Translations under genes and position numbers: made by a program | Source of the DNA: Ustilago trichophora | Taxonomy: Eukaryota; Basidiomycota; Ustilaginomycetes; Ustilaginales; Ustilaginaceae | Direction of reading: 5' to 3' | Length of the DNA stretch: 64,000 bases | NCBI GenBank assembly: GCA_900323505.1 | Contig: OOIN01000020.1 | Location: 372,001 to 436,000 of the forward strand | Shown: piece by piece, positions 27,750 to 39,189 of the stretch | Layout: every line of letters starts with the position of its first letter | Position numbering within the stretch: position 1 is the stretch's first letter | Notes under the pieces: model-generated | Database searches by the model: none | What the model was told of the DNA's origin: nothing | What the model saw: the letters and a program-made list of their open reading frames with translations, nothing else

Positions 27750-28803
27750 TTTGCTCGACGTTGAGGTACGGAGGAGGTGGTGGTTCGCATTGAAGCGTTG
27801 CCTTTGGTCTCCGAGACTGGATGATGTTGCGCGCTGTCAGCACTCGAGGAGGATCGAGTCCGAGATCAGACGTGGCGGAATCCGAAATGCAAATGCACTT
27901 GCAAGTCTGATGAAAGGTCGACGGAATGTAGTCGTTGGCGTTCTTATACGGACCAGGCGCGCGAAGCAGATGGTTGAGCAGGAAGACAAGATGACGCGGC
28001 CAACCTCGAAGGAAGCTTGCAAACCTACAACACGTAACAGGATAGCGAGGGTGGAGGGCTCCCAAATCCCGGTGGTAACTTGCTGTCGACCAGAGACAGC
28101 GGCTGCAGCCTTCAGTAGTTTCCGATTCTACATACGGGGAACCCTCGTGCCCCCTCTCCTTGCTGGGCTAAGTTTTCTTAACCTTCATGTTTGCGCCTAG
28201 GTCCGAAGCTCAATGTGTCAATCAAGGCTAGACGGGGCCGGTGTCGACGCTGTTTGACCTGAACGTAACTCAGTCAGAAGAAATCGGTTATGAGCTCGCC
28301 GCGGAATGCGCATCTCGGCTCGGCCTAAAGGTTGCAGCATGGAAGCTTGTAAATTGTCTCGAGAGCTGATAGATGAATGATCATGATCGAGTGTCCACGT
28401 CGATAGTCATCAAGCACACAGACTGCATGGTCGGGCATGGCAACGGCAAAGATGGGACGAGTCGAGATCTCGCTGATTTGTGGTGGTCACGCTTGGATTG
28501 GTGGGAGTGATGCTCCGCGGAATGAGGTTCCACAAGCAGTGCGGTCACCACCGACCATCTCCCACGCCGGCACAGGCGGCAGTCAAATCGGCGATGGATT
28601 GACAAAGATCTTCGATTGGAACATGTTTTGCCCATGTTAGACCTCTGCTCTATTGATCCTCCACACCGAGAGCCGAATCTTGAAACTTTGTCTGTGGACC
28701 CTGAACAGCAACTTCTGTACTTCGCCTTCTTCCATCACTATCCACCTTACCCACGCATTCTCGCTTCCCACATCTGACCGCTGCCGCACACTTCAAGGCG
28801 ATC
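27750..28803. other. 1.05-kb divergent spacer
   Basis: Holds the promoters of the P450 (-) and PRP16 (+). No gene or clear repeat was seen. Confidence 0.4.
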
Positions 28804-31800
28804 ATGCCATCTCAACTGGAGCAAGAAGTGGCACAACGACTGTCAGCGAGCCTACCCAATGCCAGTGAACTTCTCGCACAGCGTGTCATCTCTCTCTCCC
28901 GTTCATTACCTTCCGACAAGGCTTTCGTGAATGCTGCCCGTGCATTCGGCAGGTTCGACGATTCTTTTCTTGTCGATCTTCGCAGCTACATATCCTCACA
29001 TCCTGAGCAACCTAGCAGCAGCAACAATCATAGCAATGGATCGTCAAGCTCTCAACAGGCGCAGAGCACCGAACCACAACGCGAAAGAGCCGGCCTTTCC
29101 ACACCAGGTGGCGAGAAGCATGTCTTCAAAGCTCCTACTGCTAAGCAAAAGCAGAGTCTGCTGGGCCTCGATCGCTCAGCTGCTGCCAAACGTGCAGAGG
29201 CAAGCGATGCGGCTTCATCCAGCTCGTCAAAATCGACCCATGCCACCAAACGTCCCCGCATCTCTAGCACCAAGCTCGGCCACCTGGATGATGACCTCGG
29301 CTCTCCAGCCCTGAATGCAGCAACAACTGAACCAGTATTCAAGGCTCCTTCGAGGCCTGCGTCGGCTGCTCACGCTCAAGCGAGGAGCCGAGGCAATGAA
29401 ACACCAAGCCATCCGGGTGGCTTGAGTGACACCGCTGCTCGTCGACTCGAAGAGCATCGTCGGAAGCGTGCCATGGCTGCGAACGAAAGAGCGGAGGCTT
29501 CGAGCAAGAGTAAACAGGCTTCTTCCACTTCAACTTCTAGGAATGCTTCTTCGACTAGGATCCAGGCTGCTGATCGTAGCAGTGGAGATTCTTGGCGTCC
29601 CTCAGATCGAGATCGAGACCGCAATTCGGATCGCGACAGCATCCGCTCGGCCCGTAGCCGTGGCGAGGATGATCACCGCTCACAATATGGCAGAAATGAA
29701 CCAACCTCGCAAAGGCTGGAACGACGTACATGGGACTCGACACCGCGGAGCACACCCCGTCGAACTGACGAGCAGGATCGATGGACCCCAAGGCGACCAG
29801 ATGCCAATGTGCGATCGCGACCTTCCGATACAAGCCTTGCGTCCACCCGCTCAGCAGGATCTCGTCGCTGGGATGACACCCCTTCTCGCCGTGGTACATC
29901 TCCACCTCGATCCGAAGTCGATCGTGAGGAAGACCGTGCATGGGACGAGGACGATCGTCAACTCGACCGCGACTGGTACGATATGGAAGAAGGCGGCATC
30001 GCAGCCGACGAGGAACGCAACCCTTTTGCCCAGTACGAAGATATGGCAGGCCAAGTCTCTGCCCCACTCGCAGCCAAGAAGGACAAGGTCACCGCACGAC
30101 AAGCTCAGTACAATGCTGATACGGATGCATGGGAGCGCAATCGTCTGCAGACCAGCGGCGTCGGGCCTCGAACCGCGATCGATCTCGATAACATGGACGA
30201 GGACGGCGAGAGTCGAGTGCATCTGCTTGTGCACGATCTCAAGCCACCCTTCCTGGATGGGAGAACGGTGTTCACAAAGCAGCTCGAGCCGATCAACCCT
30301 GTAAAAGATGGTCTCTCTGACATGGCGGTCTTTGCTCGCAAGGGAAGCCGACTTGTCCGCGAAACAAGGGAGAAAGCAGAGCGCGCCAAAGCAGCGGGCA
30401 AGGTCGCTGCGATGGGCGGTACCACTCTCGGCAACATTCTCGGTGTCAAAGCGGATGATGAAGATGATCCTGCCGCACCCAAACTGGGCAACAACGACAA
30501 TGCCAAAGATGTAAATGGGGTTAATGACTCTGCTGCAGCGGAACCAGACGGCAAGGGAGACTCGCAATTTGCTCGTCACCTCAAGACCAACACCGGCGGC
30601 TCCGAATTCAGCCGCACCAAGACTCTCAAAGAGCAACGCCAGTACCTCCCCGCCTTTGCTTGCCGCGAGGAACTAATGAAGATCATCCGCGAAAACCAGG
30701 TCATTATCGTCATTGGCGAAACGGGTTCCGGCAAAACCACCCAGCTCGCCCAGTTCCTCCACGAGGACGGATACACACAATATGGAATGGTCGGATGCAC
30801 GCAGCCGCGTCGTGTAGCTGCTATGAGTGTAGCAAAACGTGTCAGCGAGGAGATGGAGTGCAAGCTTGGCGGTCTTGTCGGCTACTCGATCCGTTTCGAG
30901 GATTGCACCAGTGCAGAAACCAAGATCAAGTATATGACTGATGGTGTCCTGCTCCGAGAGAGTCTTAATGAAGGGGATCTGGACAGATATAGCGCGATCA
31001 TTCTAGATGAGGCACACGAGCGATCGCTCAGTACTGACGTTCTGATGGGTCTCTTGCGAAAGATTTTGCAGAGGAGAAGGGATTTGAAGCTCATTGTCAC
31101 ATCGGCGACCATGAATGCGGACAAGTTCGCTTCGTTCTATGGCGGCGCTCAGACATTTACCATTCCAGGCCGTACCTTCCCCGTCGACGTACTATTCAGC
31201 AAGACTCCCTGCGAGGATTACGTCGATAGTGCCGTTAAGCAAGCCCTCTCTATCCATCTCTCGCACCCCAAAGGCGACATACTCATCTTTATGACTGGTC
31301 AAGAAGACATCGAAGTCACCTGTCAGGTCATCACCGAGCGTCTCTCCCAGATCGACGATGCACCACCTCTCCTGGTCTTACCGATTTACTCGCAAATGCC
31401 AGCGGATCTGCAAGCAAAAATCTTTGATGCGGCCGAGAACGGAGAGCGCAAATGCATCGTTGCGACCAACATTGCGGAAACATCGCTCACCGTCGATGGA
31501 ATCATGTATGTCGTCGACACCGGCTATTACAAGCTGAAAGTGTACAACCCTAAAGTGGGTATGGACTCATTGCAGATCACGCCCATCTCGCAGGCCAATG
31601 CGAACCAGAGGTCTGGTCGAGCTGGTCGTACTGGATCCGGTACTGCTTATAGGCTATACACAGAGATGGCGTTCAGAAACGAGCTGTTCGCCAACACCAT
31701 CCCCGAGATTCAGCGCACGAACCTGGCCAATACCGTTTTGATGCTCAAGAGTCTGGGCGTATCCAACCTCCTCGAATTCGATTTCATGGATCCTCCACCG

Positions 31801-32727
31801 CAAGATACCATACTCAACTCTATGTATCAACTCTGGGTTCTGGGTGCCTTGAACAACGTTGGCGATCTGACACCACTCGGGCGCAAAATGGGCGAATTCC
31901 CCATGGAGCCCAGTCTTTCCAAAATGCTTATCACCTCCGTCGACTACGGATGCAGCGTCGAAATGTTGACCATTGTCAGCATGCTTTCTGTCCCCTCGGT
32001 ATTCTATCGACCGAAAGAGCGCATGGAAGAAAGCGATGCTGCACGCGAACGATTCTTCGTCTCCGAATCGGACCATCTCACGTTACTTAACGTTTACAAT
32101 CAATGGCGCAACAACAACTATCGCGATTCCTGGTGCACTCGCCATTTCCTCCACTTCAAAACCCTCCGCAAAGCCCGAGAAGTCCGCACGCAGCTGGAAG
32201 ACATCATGCGCTCCCAAAAGCTGCAGCTTCTTTCTTGTTCCACCGACTGGGATGGCATCCGGAAATGCATTACTGCAGGATACTTCCACCAAGCAGCGAG
32301 AAGCGCAGGTATTGGTGAATATACAAATTGCAGAACAGGTGTCAAGATGCATCTTCATCCCACGTCAGCATTGTACGGTCTAGGGTACAGCCCAGAGTAC
32401 GTGGTCTACCATCAGGTGGTATTAACAAGCAAGGAGATGATGAATACCGTCACCCAGGTAGATCCGCACTGGTTGGCAGAGTTAGGTGGTGCTTTCTATT
32501 CGGTAAAGGAAAGAGGCAGTACAAGCGCTGTGAATAGGTTGAAGAAGACTGGACAGCTGGAAAAGGTAACCGAGCTAGAGAAGCAGATGGCAAAGGATCG
32601 AGAGGATAAAGAGAAAAGGGAGAGGGAAAGGAGGGAAAAGGAAAAGCAAGGGAGGGCGGGTGAGACGCCAAGTATCGCCACTCCGGGAGCCACTCCCTTC
32701 CGATCTCGGACGAGACGGTTTATGTAG
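28804..32727 (+). CDS. PRP16: DEAH-box splicing helicase PRP16 (DHX38)
   Basis: The 1307-aa DEAH-box ATPase remodels the spliceosome between the two catalytic steps and proofreads branching. The first 500 residues are Ser/Arg/Asp-rich with RS-like dipeptides, typical of the PRP16 N-terminus, and include the family segment [38 protein letters not shown]. Helicase motifs in order are I GETGSGKT (about 638), Ia [14 protein letters not shown] (about 734), III SAT (about 765), [13 protein letters not shown] and [12 protein letters not shown] (about 934). A winged-helix/ratchet and an OB-fold C-terminal part follow, ending in a Lys/Glu-rich tail. Preserved motifs and the full-length helicase core indicate a functional gene. 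Single exon, ATG at 28804. Confidence 0.95.
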   Translation: MPSQLEQEVAQRLSASLPNASELLAQRVISLSRSLPSDKAFVNAARAFGRFDDSFLVDLRSYISSHPEQPSSSNNHSNGSSSSQQAQSTEPQRERAGLSTPGGEKHVFKAPTAKQKQSLLGLDRSAAAKRAEASDAASSSSSKSTHATKRPRISSTKLGHLDDDLGSPALNAATTEPVFKAPSRPASAAHAQARSRGNETPSHPGGLSDTAARRLEEHRRKRAMAANERAEASSKSKQASSTSTSRNASSTRIQAADRSSGDSWRPSDRDRDRNSDRDSIRSARSRGEDDHRSQYGRNEPTSQRLERRTWDSTPRSTPRRTDEQDRWTPRRPDANVRSRPSDTSLASTRSAGSRRWDDTPSRRGTSPPRSEVDREEDRAWDEDDRQLDRDWYDMEEGGIAADEERNPFAQYEDMAGQVSAPLAAKKDKVTARQAQYNADTDAWERNRLQTSGVGPRTAIDLDNMDEDGESRVHLLVHDLKPPFLDGRTVFTKQLEPINPVKDGLSDMAVFARKGSRLVRETREKAERAKAAGKVAAMGGTTLGNILGVKADDEDDPAAPKLGNNDNAKDVNGVNDSAAAEPDGKGDSQFARHLKTNTGGSEFSRTKTLKEQRQYLPAFACREELMKIIRENQVIIVIGETGSGKTTQLAQFLHEDGYTQYGMVGCTQPRRVAAMSVAKRVSEEMECKLGGLVGYSIRFEDCTSAETKIKYMTDGVLLRESLNEGDLDRYSAIILDEAHERSLSTDVLMGLLRKILQRRRDLKLIVTSATMNADKFASFYGGAQTFTIPGRTFPVDVLFSKTPCEDYVDSAVKQALSIHLSHPKGDILIFMTGQEDIEVTCQVITERLSQIDDAPPLLVLPIYSQMPADLQAKIFDAAENGERKCIVATNIAETSLTVDGIMYVVDTGYYKLKVYNPKVGMDSLQITPISQANANQRSGRAGRTGSGTAYRLYTEMAFRNELFANTIPEIQRTNLANTVLMLKSLGVSNLLEFDFMDPPPQDTILNSMYQLWVLGALNNVGDLTPLGRKMGEFPMEPSLSKMLITSVDYGCSVEMLTIVSMLSVPSVFYRPKERMEESDAARERFFVSESDHLTLLNVYNQWRNNNYRDSWCTRHFLHFKTLRKAREVRTQLEDIMRSQKLQLLSCSTDWDGIRKCITAGYFHQAARSAGIGEYTNCRTGVKMHLHPTSALYGLGYSPEYVVYHQVVLTSKEMMNTVTQVDPHWLAELGGAFYSVKERGSTSAVNRLKKTGQLEKVTELEKQMAKDREDKEKRERERREKEKQGRAGETPSIATPGATPFRSRTRRFM

Positions 32728-32829
32728 ACTCCGCCCCGCCGCTCAATTATCTCAGGGTGAAGTTTGTCACAAATTACCAGTGTAGGATGCTCGACAGTGC
32801 GCGATCGGACGCTTCTACAGAGCATACAA

Positions 32830-32858
32830 AGAGTTTCTGTGTGTGTGTGTGTATGTAT
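32830..32858. repeat. (GT)n microsatellite
   Basis: A short TGTGTGTGTGTGTGTATGTATG tract lies between the PRP16 stop and the ATX1 stop (converging genes). Confidence 0.7.
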
Positions 32859-32937
32859 GAGTGGTTCTGTGTTGATGTGTCCGATATGAGAGGCCCAACC
32901 AAGTGGTCTGAAGGCCGGACCTGTGTATACTTGAGAG

Positions 32938-33387
32938 TCAGTAGACAACCTCGGCAGATTTGACCTCCTTGCCGGTCTTCTTGATCTTCTCCAGTACGGT
33001 CTCGTACGGTGCCGAGCCCTTGACGACCACGCTCTGGTTCTCTAGGGAAACGTCAAAGGAGGATACGCCTGCAAGATCATCGTTATCAAAGAGAAAGTCT
33101 TGTGTCAGAGATGTCGCCTTTTCATGGTGTTTCGTTGTTGGGCAATCAGATGGTGAGATGAGTAGAGAGAGATGTGTCTTACCATCGAGCTTCGACAGCA
33201 CCCGCGAAACGGCCCCCGAGCAGCCAGAGCACGTCATGACGACTTGAAACTTGTATTCGTGCTGTGCCGTTGGCCAAGCGTATTCGTTTGGTATCGTTAG
33301 ATCCGTGTCAGTTGGTTGTTCAGTCACGTCCATTCAAGCATATCGGAGCTGATGTGGTTGCAGAAGGAGTGAACATACCTCACTCAT
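32938..33387 (-). CDS. ATX1: Copper chaperone ATX1, three exons
   Basis: A small cytosolic metallochaperone that hands Cu(I) to the Golgi P-type ATPase CCC2. The gene was assembled from splice signals: exon 1 33387-33379 (ATG AGT GAG, only 9 nt), intron 33378-33262 (GTATGT...ACAG), exon 2 33261-33183, intron 33182-33069 (GTAAGA...GCAG), exon 3 33068-32938. The 72-aa product starts MSEHEYKFQVVMTCSGCSGAV, with the copper motif MTCSGC at 12-17, and ends with the conserved KKTGKEV helix. Length and motif match yeast Atx1 (73 aa). Unspliced reading gives a longer frame interrupted by non-conserved sequence at both introns. Copper-binding cysteines are intact. Confidence 0.9.
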
Positions 33388-33914
33388 CGTTGCAGGCGAA
33401 AGGAAATGATGGTGAAAGGAAAGAAAGAGATGGGAGTGTGAAGCAGGAAGCAATCAAGGGTCCAATCGGCTCAAAAACCTCGCGCACACACCTCCACACA
33501 CACACCCCGAGAAAAATTAAAGCTCGGAGACTTTTTCCCATCACGCCATCTGGCGCTGTAACTCCGCGAACGGCTTCGAATGTGCCCACTGATAGCTGGT
33601 CATACGCCAATGTATGGTTGACAGAAAGAGATTGGTGGAACTTGCCAGGTTTGACTAGAAGGGATACTTAGGGTAATCTAGGAGCTGGGAAGGTGATAAA
33701 AAGGGGCGGAGAGAAGTGATGCGGCGAGGAAGGAATTGTGCTGCATGCTGTGCTGGTGGGGAAAAGGCGCCGAGATGGATCTGATCGGACAGCTCGCGAC
33801 TTTGACCTCATCTTGCTGTTCTGTGACATGAACCACGTTGCCGACCATTCATATTGCACTTGGCATCAATAACCGTTCTTCAAGACAAGAGCGAGTGCCA
33901 AACAAAAAATCACA
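33388..33914. other. Spacer upstream of ATX1
   Basis: A 527-bp stretch holding the ATX1 promoter and the 3' UTR of the DUF1989 gene. A short CA-rich patch occurs near 33485-33510. No gene was seen. Confidence 0.4.
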
Positions 33915-34823
33915 TCACGAACCCCACTCCTTGGCCTTTGCTCCATGCTGACCCTTATATAGCCTCCCCTGAACCTCCGCCTCCTTCCACCCACTCAGCA
34001 CTTCCTCACTCCCGTCCAGATCATACACTTCCACTCCTAATGGTCTGCAGCATTCCAGCGTTGGATCTTGCCCTTCTGCACCTGCAGACGCACTCCCCTC
34101 ACCCCACATAGCAACGCTCAAATCACCTCCGGGGCAAGTACTCAGAGCGCACAGCAGATCTGTTTCTGCAAAGAACTCCAGAAAGTCGCCCTTCTTGGCT
34201 GGGCAAGTCTTCATAAAGTACTTGTCCTCGCTGTTCAGCCCTGTGCATTGGAAGACGTTGAGTACGTCGTGAACGTCGCTTTCCTCCAAGCCCCACTCTC
34301 TCACAGCGCGGGTCAGGTTGGAGTGACAGTGATAGTCAAAATCTTGCCCTGTGAGCATCCTGTTGACGTAGGGATCACATCGAGTGCCTAAAAGATCATG
34401 CACTCGACCTCCCTCTGCATCTTTGCCACCACCTTTGCCGTTTCCACCCTCACCGTAGCTGCCCAGAGAGTCGGCGGTTATCGTGCACAAGGGACGCAGG
34501 TAGGGGAGGCAGCTCCAAAGCCGATCATAGACAGAGACGTGTGCTCGTTGGAGCTGTCGCGTCCGCGAGGCCCAGAAGCGCTCTCGTGGATTGTGTAGGG
34601 ACCACATGTTGAGATCGCCTACTTGGGCTCCAGACACGGCGACGATGCGACATACCTGCCCTGCCCGTACTGGCCATGCTTTACCACTGCGGATGGGAAT
34701 GATAAAGGACGATGAAAGGATGCGAGGTGCGGCAGCAATGCGGTCGTAGAGCGACCTGTCTACATCCAGCGGGGTCCCGGGTAGTGCTTGGTAGGCGGCC
34801 TGGGTCAGGCGTGAGTTTGCCAT
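33915..34823 (-). CDS. DUF1989 / urea carboxylase-associated family protein
   Basis: A 302-aa protein with the DUF1989 fold. Conserved blocks are SGKAWPVRAGQVCRIV, GAQVGDLNMWS, NPRERFWASRTRQLQRAHVS, YDRLWSCLPYLRPLCTITADSL, the RCDPY segment, HCHSNL, VFQCTGLN and KGDFLEFFAETDLLCALSTCPGGD. In bacteria, members lie next to urea carboxylase or riboswitch-controlled guanidine operons, and fungal members are usually linked to nitrogen metabolism; the exact reaction is not established, to my knowledge. The family's Cys/His residues are present. A Gly/Lys-rich insertion (about 125-135) is an extra loop. Single exon, ATG at 34823. A GATAAGATA sequence lies about 190 bp upstream, consistent with but not proof of GATA-factor control. 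Confidence 0.85.
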   Translation of the reverse strand: MANSRLTQAAYQALPGTPLDVDRSLYDRIAAAPRILSSSFIIPIRSGKAWPVRAGQVCRIVAVSGAQVGDLNMWSLHNPRERFWASRTRQLQRAHVSVYDRLWSCLPYLRPLCTITADSLGSYGEGGNGKGGGKDAEGGRVHDLLGTRCDPYVNRMLTGQDFDYHCHSNLTRAVREWGLEESDVHDVLNVFQCTGLNSEDKYFMKTCPAKKGDFLEFFAETDLLCALSTCPGGDLSVAMWGEGSASAGAEGQDPTLECCRPLGVEVYDLDGSEEVLSGWKEAEVQGRLYKGQHGAKAKEWGS

Positions 34824-36442
34824 CTTTGCTGATCAGTTCTTGCGAGTCGAATGCCAAGAGTGAATGTGGAACGTATGGACGACACTTCACTAGAAGAGTG
34901 ACTGGATCTTTAGAAGTCGAATCTAGTGGTATGGTGGGGTTGGCGGTGTGGGAATCAGAGTTGGTTCAAAGCTCACTCGTGCGACATCCGATCAGACCCG
35001 ACCGGACCGAAACACGATAAGATACGAGTCACTCCACGTCCAGAAGAATCACGGTTGTGACCACTGGGCTTGTGGATGTGCCGTGGCACAACTCTCTGCT
35101 CGCTTAGACGACTCATCCAGATCAAGTCAACGGCGAAAAGCAGACAACATAAAAGGATACACAGTCGGAGCTGAGAAAGGTTATCCGGAGTCTTGGCGCA
35201 TATCGGCGAAATTCTATCGTTTCTTCACTGCAAAGCGTGGCGCTGCTTTCCAAAAGCCACGCGACCTCGCAGCGACCTCCCCGAAAACGGATGAATGGCA
35301 ACTCATCAGCCATCTTCTCATCCTTGCAGCTTTGCGATCAATGTCTCTCTGGATCGAGAGAGAAGGTTACTAAATCAGAAAGCAGAGAAGCCAAGTGGGG
35401 ACAAGATAGGGCAAAACGAGGTGTAAAAAAGGATTTTTTTTTGATTGGCTGTCTCCACCGAAAGAGTTGGCGCCTACTTGCTGCAGCTGTCAAAAACAAT
35501 TACCCATCCGAGAATACTGCACAGCTTTCCTGTGTGGCCACATGACACTCACCACTACAGTAGAGTATACTGTTTCTGCCCCTGCAAATCCTCCGAACAT
35601 TGGCTCAAAGAAAAGTCTTGGCATGAACCGACCTCCCATTGTTATCTCTTTGCCCCATCATTGCAACCTCGATGCGATTGGTGGTGGTCTTAATCTCGCT
35701 TCGCTGTGTAAGCAACTCGCGTGAAGGAGCAAGGCTCTTATCTCGGTGCACTTCTCATCGGCCTAAACGGTTGTGGGAAATTGACCACCGAGATTGCCCC
35801 ACAGCCCTCCTCATTGAGACCTACATACTGTATCTCTTCATTTGCCATTGTGACAGCTAAGCCTATCGTTCCACCAATCGCGAGTGGCCACCGCCCGTCC
35901 CTCCAAGAGAACGAGCAGCATCTCGAATTCGTGCAGTAAGGGTTGTGACACATCCCTGCTCGCCTAACCCTCGACCCAAATCCGAAGTGCCATTATTGCA
36001 GCTCCTTCGTTTCTCCTTGCCAATTCGATCCTCGACTCCGCCTCGCCTCAGTGATAGCGGAGCCGTGTTCGCAACTGAGATAGCGCGAGCCTACGCGGTT
36101 GGTACTCGATAGGTGGACAATCGGAAAGACGCGGCGCTCCCTTCTGGCTATTGGAACCGGTGACCTTGAACCTCGGCTATCTGCTCTGCATCTTGTGCCG
36201 GCCCCCGCTTCTACGCTCTCTTCCCGTCGGTCCTGCAAAGGACGCATGATGGAGGCATAGCTCCCTCAAGCCCACGCCCACGCGGAGCCAAGTGGGATTG
36301 GCTATCGCTGCATCTGTACCTGCTTGCCGACCAGGAATCGTACTTATAACACCCCGCACTTTGAGCAATCAGTCCGCTGTCCAATCCTATTTCATCCTCA
36401 TCTCTCAACACTTCCCCAAGTACGGAAACCGCTGTCGCAAAG
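34824..36442. other. 1.6-kb divergent spacer between DUF1989 gene and amino-acid permease
   Basis: Holds both promoters. HGATAR-type words occur at about 35015, 35640, 35738, 36054, 36080, 36107, 36178 and 36302; about five would be expected by chance, so this is at most a mild excess. A TATA box with an ACACCCCGCACT block lies near 36343. No gene was called. Confidence 0.45.
36343..36360 (+). promoter_or_regulatory. TATA box plus ACACCCCGCACT block (amino-acid permease)
   Basis: CTTATAACACCCCGCACT lies about 100 bp upstream of the permease ATG. The 12-mer ACACCCCGCACT directly after the TATA sequence is also present just after the TATA box of the hydroxylase gene near 61914. Confidence 0.5.
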
Positions 36443-38119
36443 ATGGCTGATATCGTCAAAATGGGTAGCCCACCCTCGCCAAGCGAAAAGGATGCATACG
36501 CTGACGTCGGAGCCACCGTCCTCGAATCTGGTGTCAACCCCTCGCAGCCCCTCGAAGATCATGAAGAACATGGTCTGCAAAAGAACCTCAAGCCTCGCCA
36601 CCTCATTTTCATCTCGATCGGCGCCTGTGTCGGCACAGGTATCTTCCTCGGTGTTGGTGGTGCCCTCAAGAATGGTGGTCCTCTCGGTCTTCTGATTGGC
36701 TACAGCATCATTGCTTCCATCGTTGTTTCAGTCATGCTCATGGTTTGTGAGCTGACTACCTTCCTTCCTGTCTCCGGTGGTTACATTCGACTTGCCGGTC
36801 GATTCGTCGACCCAGCTCTTTCGGCAGCAATGGGATGGAACTATCTGATTTGCTGGACCTTGATCCTGGCTGCCGAGCTGAGCGCGGCGGCGGTACTGGT
36901 TTCCTACTGGATCCCAACAAGTCAGATCAACCCTGCAGTATGGATCTCGATCGGATCAGTGATTGCCTTGGCCTTGAATGCATTCAGTGCCGGTGTCTAT
37001 GGCGAGGCTGAGTTTTGGTTCGCCAGCATCAAGGTGGTCACCATCCTCGGTCTCATCCTCGTTTCGATCTTCATTACCTCCAATGGTGGGCCAGATGGCG
37101 GAGCGATCGGCTTCAAGTACTGGAAGGACCCTGGACCATTCGTTCAGTTCCGTGGCATCCAAGGCAGCTCTGGTCGCTTCCTCGGCTTCTTCTCGGTTCT
37201 AACCCAGGCTTCGTTTTCCATGATCGGAGCCGAGATGCTCGCCCTCGCCGCCGCTGAATGCCGCAACCCCCGTCGCGTCCTTCCTGTTTGCCTGCGCACG
37301 GTCTGGATTCGAATCGTCTTCTTCTACGTCGTCTCGGTCTTTATGGTTGGCCTCATCGTTCCTTCCAACAACCCTCGTCTAGGCACCGAAAGCACGGCAG
37401 CTGCATCGCCATATGTGATCGCTATCCAGACGGCGCGGATCCGCGTATTGCCACACATTATTAACGGTGCCATCATCACATCAGCACTCTCTGCTGGCTG
37501 CAGTGATCTGTACACCACGTCGCGAGCACTTTATTCGCTAGCTCAAAAGAAGCAGGCGCCAAAGATCTTTACCAGGACAACCAAGAACGGTGTCCCTCAC
37601 TACGCTGTAGCTGTCTGCTGGCTCGTAGGATGCCTTGCCTATCTTGGTAGCTCGGCTGGATCAGGACAGGTGTTCAACTTCCTCGTCAATCTCACCGCGC
37701 TTTCTGGTATCTTGACTTGGCTCTCGATCGCCATCACTTACCTCCGCTTCAGGGCAGGTATGAAGGCGCAGGCCATCCCTCGCTCGACGTTGCCGTGGAA
37801 GTCGCCGCTGAGCCTCTTCGCAGCGTATTGGACATTGTTGGTGATTGGTGTTGTATTGTTGTTCTCCGGATGGGAAGTATTCAGGCCAGGCAAGTGGGAC
37901 TCGGCGGCATTCTTCAGCAACTACCTTCCGCTTATGTGGTTCCCAGCAAGCTACTTTGGCTTCAAGTACATGTGGAAGACTAAAGTGGTCAGCCCGCAAG
38001 ACATGGACTTTGTTACGGGCCTCAAGGAGATTGAGGAGGACATGAGGCGATGCGATGAGGAGGATGAGATGAACAAGCCGACGACAATGATGGGCAAGAT
38101 CGTCAAACATTTCGAATAG
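36443..38119 (+). CDS. Amino-acid permease (APC superfamily, YAT-type)
   Basis: A 558-aa plasma-membrane amino-acid/proton symporter. After a hydrophilic N-terminus, the hallmark LKPRHLIFISIGACVGTGIFLGVG (about 51-74) gives TM1 with the GTGIFLG substrate-binding loop. Twelve membrane segments can be traced, including VMLMVCELTTFLPVSGGYIRLAGRFVDPALSAAMGWNY, the TM6 region with FSMIGAEMLALAAAECRNPRR, and SALSAGCSDLYTTSRALYSLAQ in TM8. The hydrophilic C-terminal tail contains acidic patches, typical of regulated permeases subject to ubiquitin-dependent turnover. Substrate range cannot be told from sequence. Single exon; the ATG at 36443 is followed by a second ATG six codons on, and either could be used. 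Confidence 0.95.
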   Translation: MADIVKMGSPPSPSEKDAYADVGATVLESGVNPSQPLEDHEEHGLQKNLKPRHLIFISIGACVGTGIFLGVGGALKNGGPLGLLIGYSIIASIVVSVMLMVCELTTFLPVSGGYIRLAGRFVDPALSAAMGWNYLICWTLILAAELSAAAVLVSYWIPTSQINPAVWISIGSVIALALNAFSAGVYGEAEFWFASIKVVTILGLILVSIFITSNGGPDGGAIGFKYWKDPGPFVQFRGIQGSSGRFLGFFSVLTQASFSMIGAEMLALAAAECRNPRRVLPVCLRTVWIRIVFFYVVSVFMVGLIVPSNNPRLGTESTAAASPYVIAIQTARIRVLPHIINGAIITSALSAGCSDLYTTSRALYSLAQKKQAPKIFTRTTKNGVPHYAVAVCWLVGCLAYLGSSAGSGQVFNFLVNLTALSGILTWLSIAITYLRFRAGMKAQAIPRSTLPWKSPLSLFAAYWTLLVIGVVLLFSGWEVFRPGKWDSAAFFSNYLPLMWFPASYFGFKYMWKTKVVSPQDMDFVTGLKEIEEDMRRCDEEDEMNKPTTMMGKIVKHFE

Positions 38120-38663
38120 ACCTTCCCGGCTCCAGAAGACAGAGTCTGAAAGTCCATTGTATCGATATCAGATCATATCATGACTCGACTTGAGTTCCTC
38201 TTTCATACACTACAGTAAGCCATTTTGTGATAGTATTCTGACGGCAGTGTGGCAGCGCCTCTCTCTAACTTATCGACACGTGTTTTCTGGAAGTAAGACT
38301 CAGCTTTCAAAGTGAGAATGAAAGTTGTGAGCGCACATAATGTATCCAAACGCGCTGTTGCTGAGTGATGGCGGTCCTAGAGTAGCGCAGTACAGCAGTC
38401 ATGTCTTGCTCGGCCAAAGTCAGAAGCGCACAGAATATCGCTACGCGCCACATCATAAAAAGAGAGAGATGTACACCACACTTTGCTCGCCATCACCATC
38501 GCCTCACATCACCACTGACATCCTTCTTTCAACTTTCCTGCTCTCAACTTGATTGCATTGACCGACATCAATTGCCAAAATGTGTAGCCTTTGAAAGACC
38601 TCGGCGAAAAAGCGACTGTCTGTGACCGTCCACATCGCGGAATCTATGGCGTAACGTGCAAGG
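38120..38663. other. Spacer before gag relic
   Basis: 544 bp with no recognisable gene. Any 5' LTR of the retroelement relic would be expected here, but I see no clear TG...CA-bounded direct repeat. Confidence 0.35.
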
Positions 38664-39189
38664 ATGGCGAGCCCCGCTTTGTCAGAGAAACATACTGACA
38701 AAGACGATGAGAGCACTTTGAGCGGCGGAAGCGACGGCATGGAGGATCAAGATGACGGCTCTTCCAGCACTAGCGATGACACAGATGACCAGTACGATAG
38801 ATCCTCGAACGAAATCGTTGATATGGTGGATCTTGCCGACGGCACCGGTGGTCAGAGCAACAACGCCGAGCCCCCAACGCAAGTCCCACTTTTCACTAGA
38901 GAGTACGGCGACATGCATCCAAGAGAGTTCCTACAAAACATGGAAAGATTGGCTTCAACACCAAAGCGATGCATCTTGCTTCGCCGACCATCTCATTGGG
39001 CAAGCTCGAATCTGGTTCGAGTCGCTGTATGATACAATCAAGACAACCTACTACGATTCGAAGCTCAAGACCGGCGAGCGCTACGTCGGCTGTCTCGATC
39101 TTCAGCCATCATTCGCGTCAGACCTCATCGCATACCAAGAGCATCTTGCGAGGATGAACAACGAGGTTTACCACGACATCCCTGATTGA
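38664..39189 (+). pseudogene. Decayed Ty3/gypsy-type gag fragment
   Basis: Two overlapping frames share a retrotransposon gag-like sequence. The first (38664-39032) has an acidic Ser/Asp-rich N-terminus, then PLFTREYGDMHPREFLQNMERLA. The second (in frame from 38752, stop 39187-39189) carries ADHLIGQARIWFESL and a further gag-like stretch to HDIPD. The conserved order switches frame between about 38950 and 38970, so at least one frameshift separates the halves. No zinc knuckle, protease, reverse transcriptase or integrase is visible downstream. This is the relic of a capsid gene of an LTR retrotransposon, not an active element. A domesticated gag is a remote alternative but is not supported given the break. 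Confidence 0.75.

Noticed and set aside
32757..33671. Plus-strand frames opposite ATX1
   Set aside because: Shadows of ATX1 exons and introns; no domain.
35467..35940. Short stretches resembling a mevalonate-decarboxylase start (YTVSAPANPPNIG) and a P-loop (GLNGCGK)
   Set aside because: Matches are very short, in different frames, with no continuation; most likely coincidence in a spacer.
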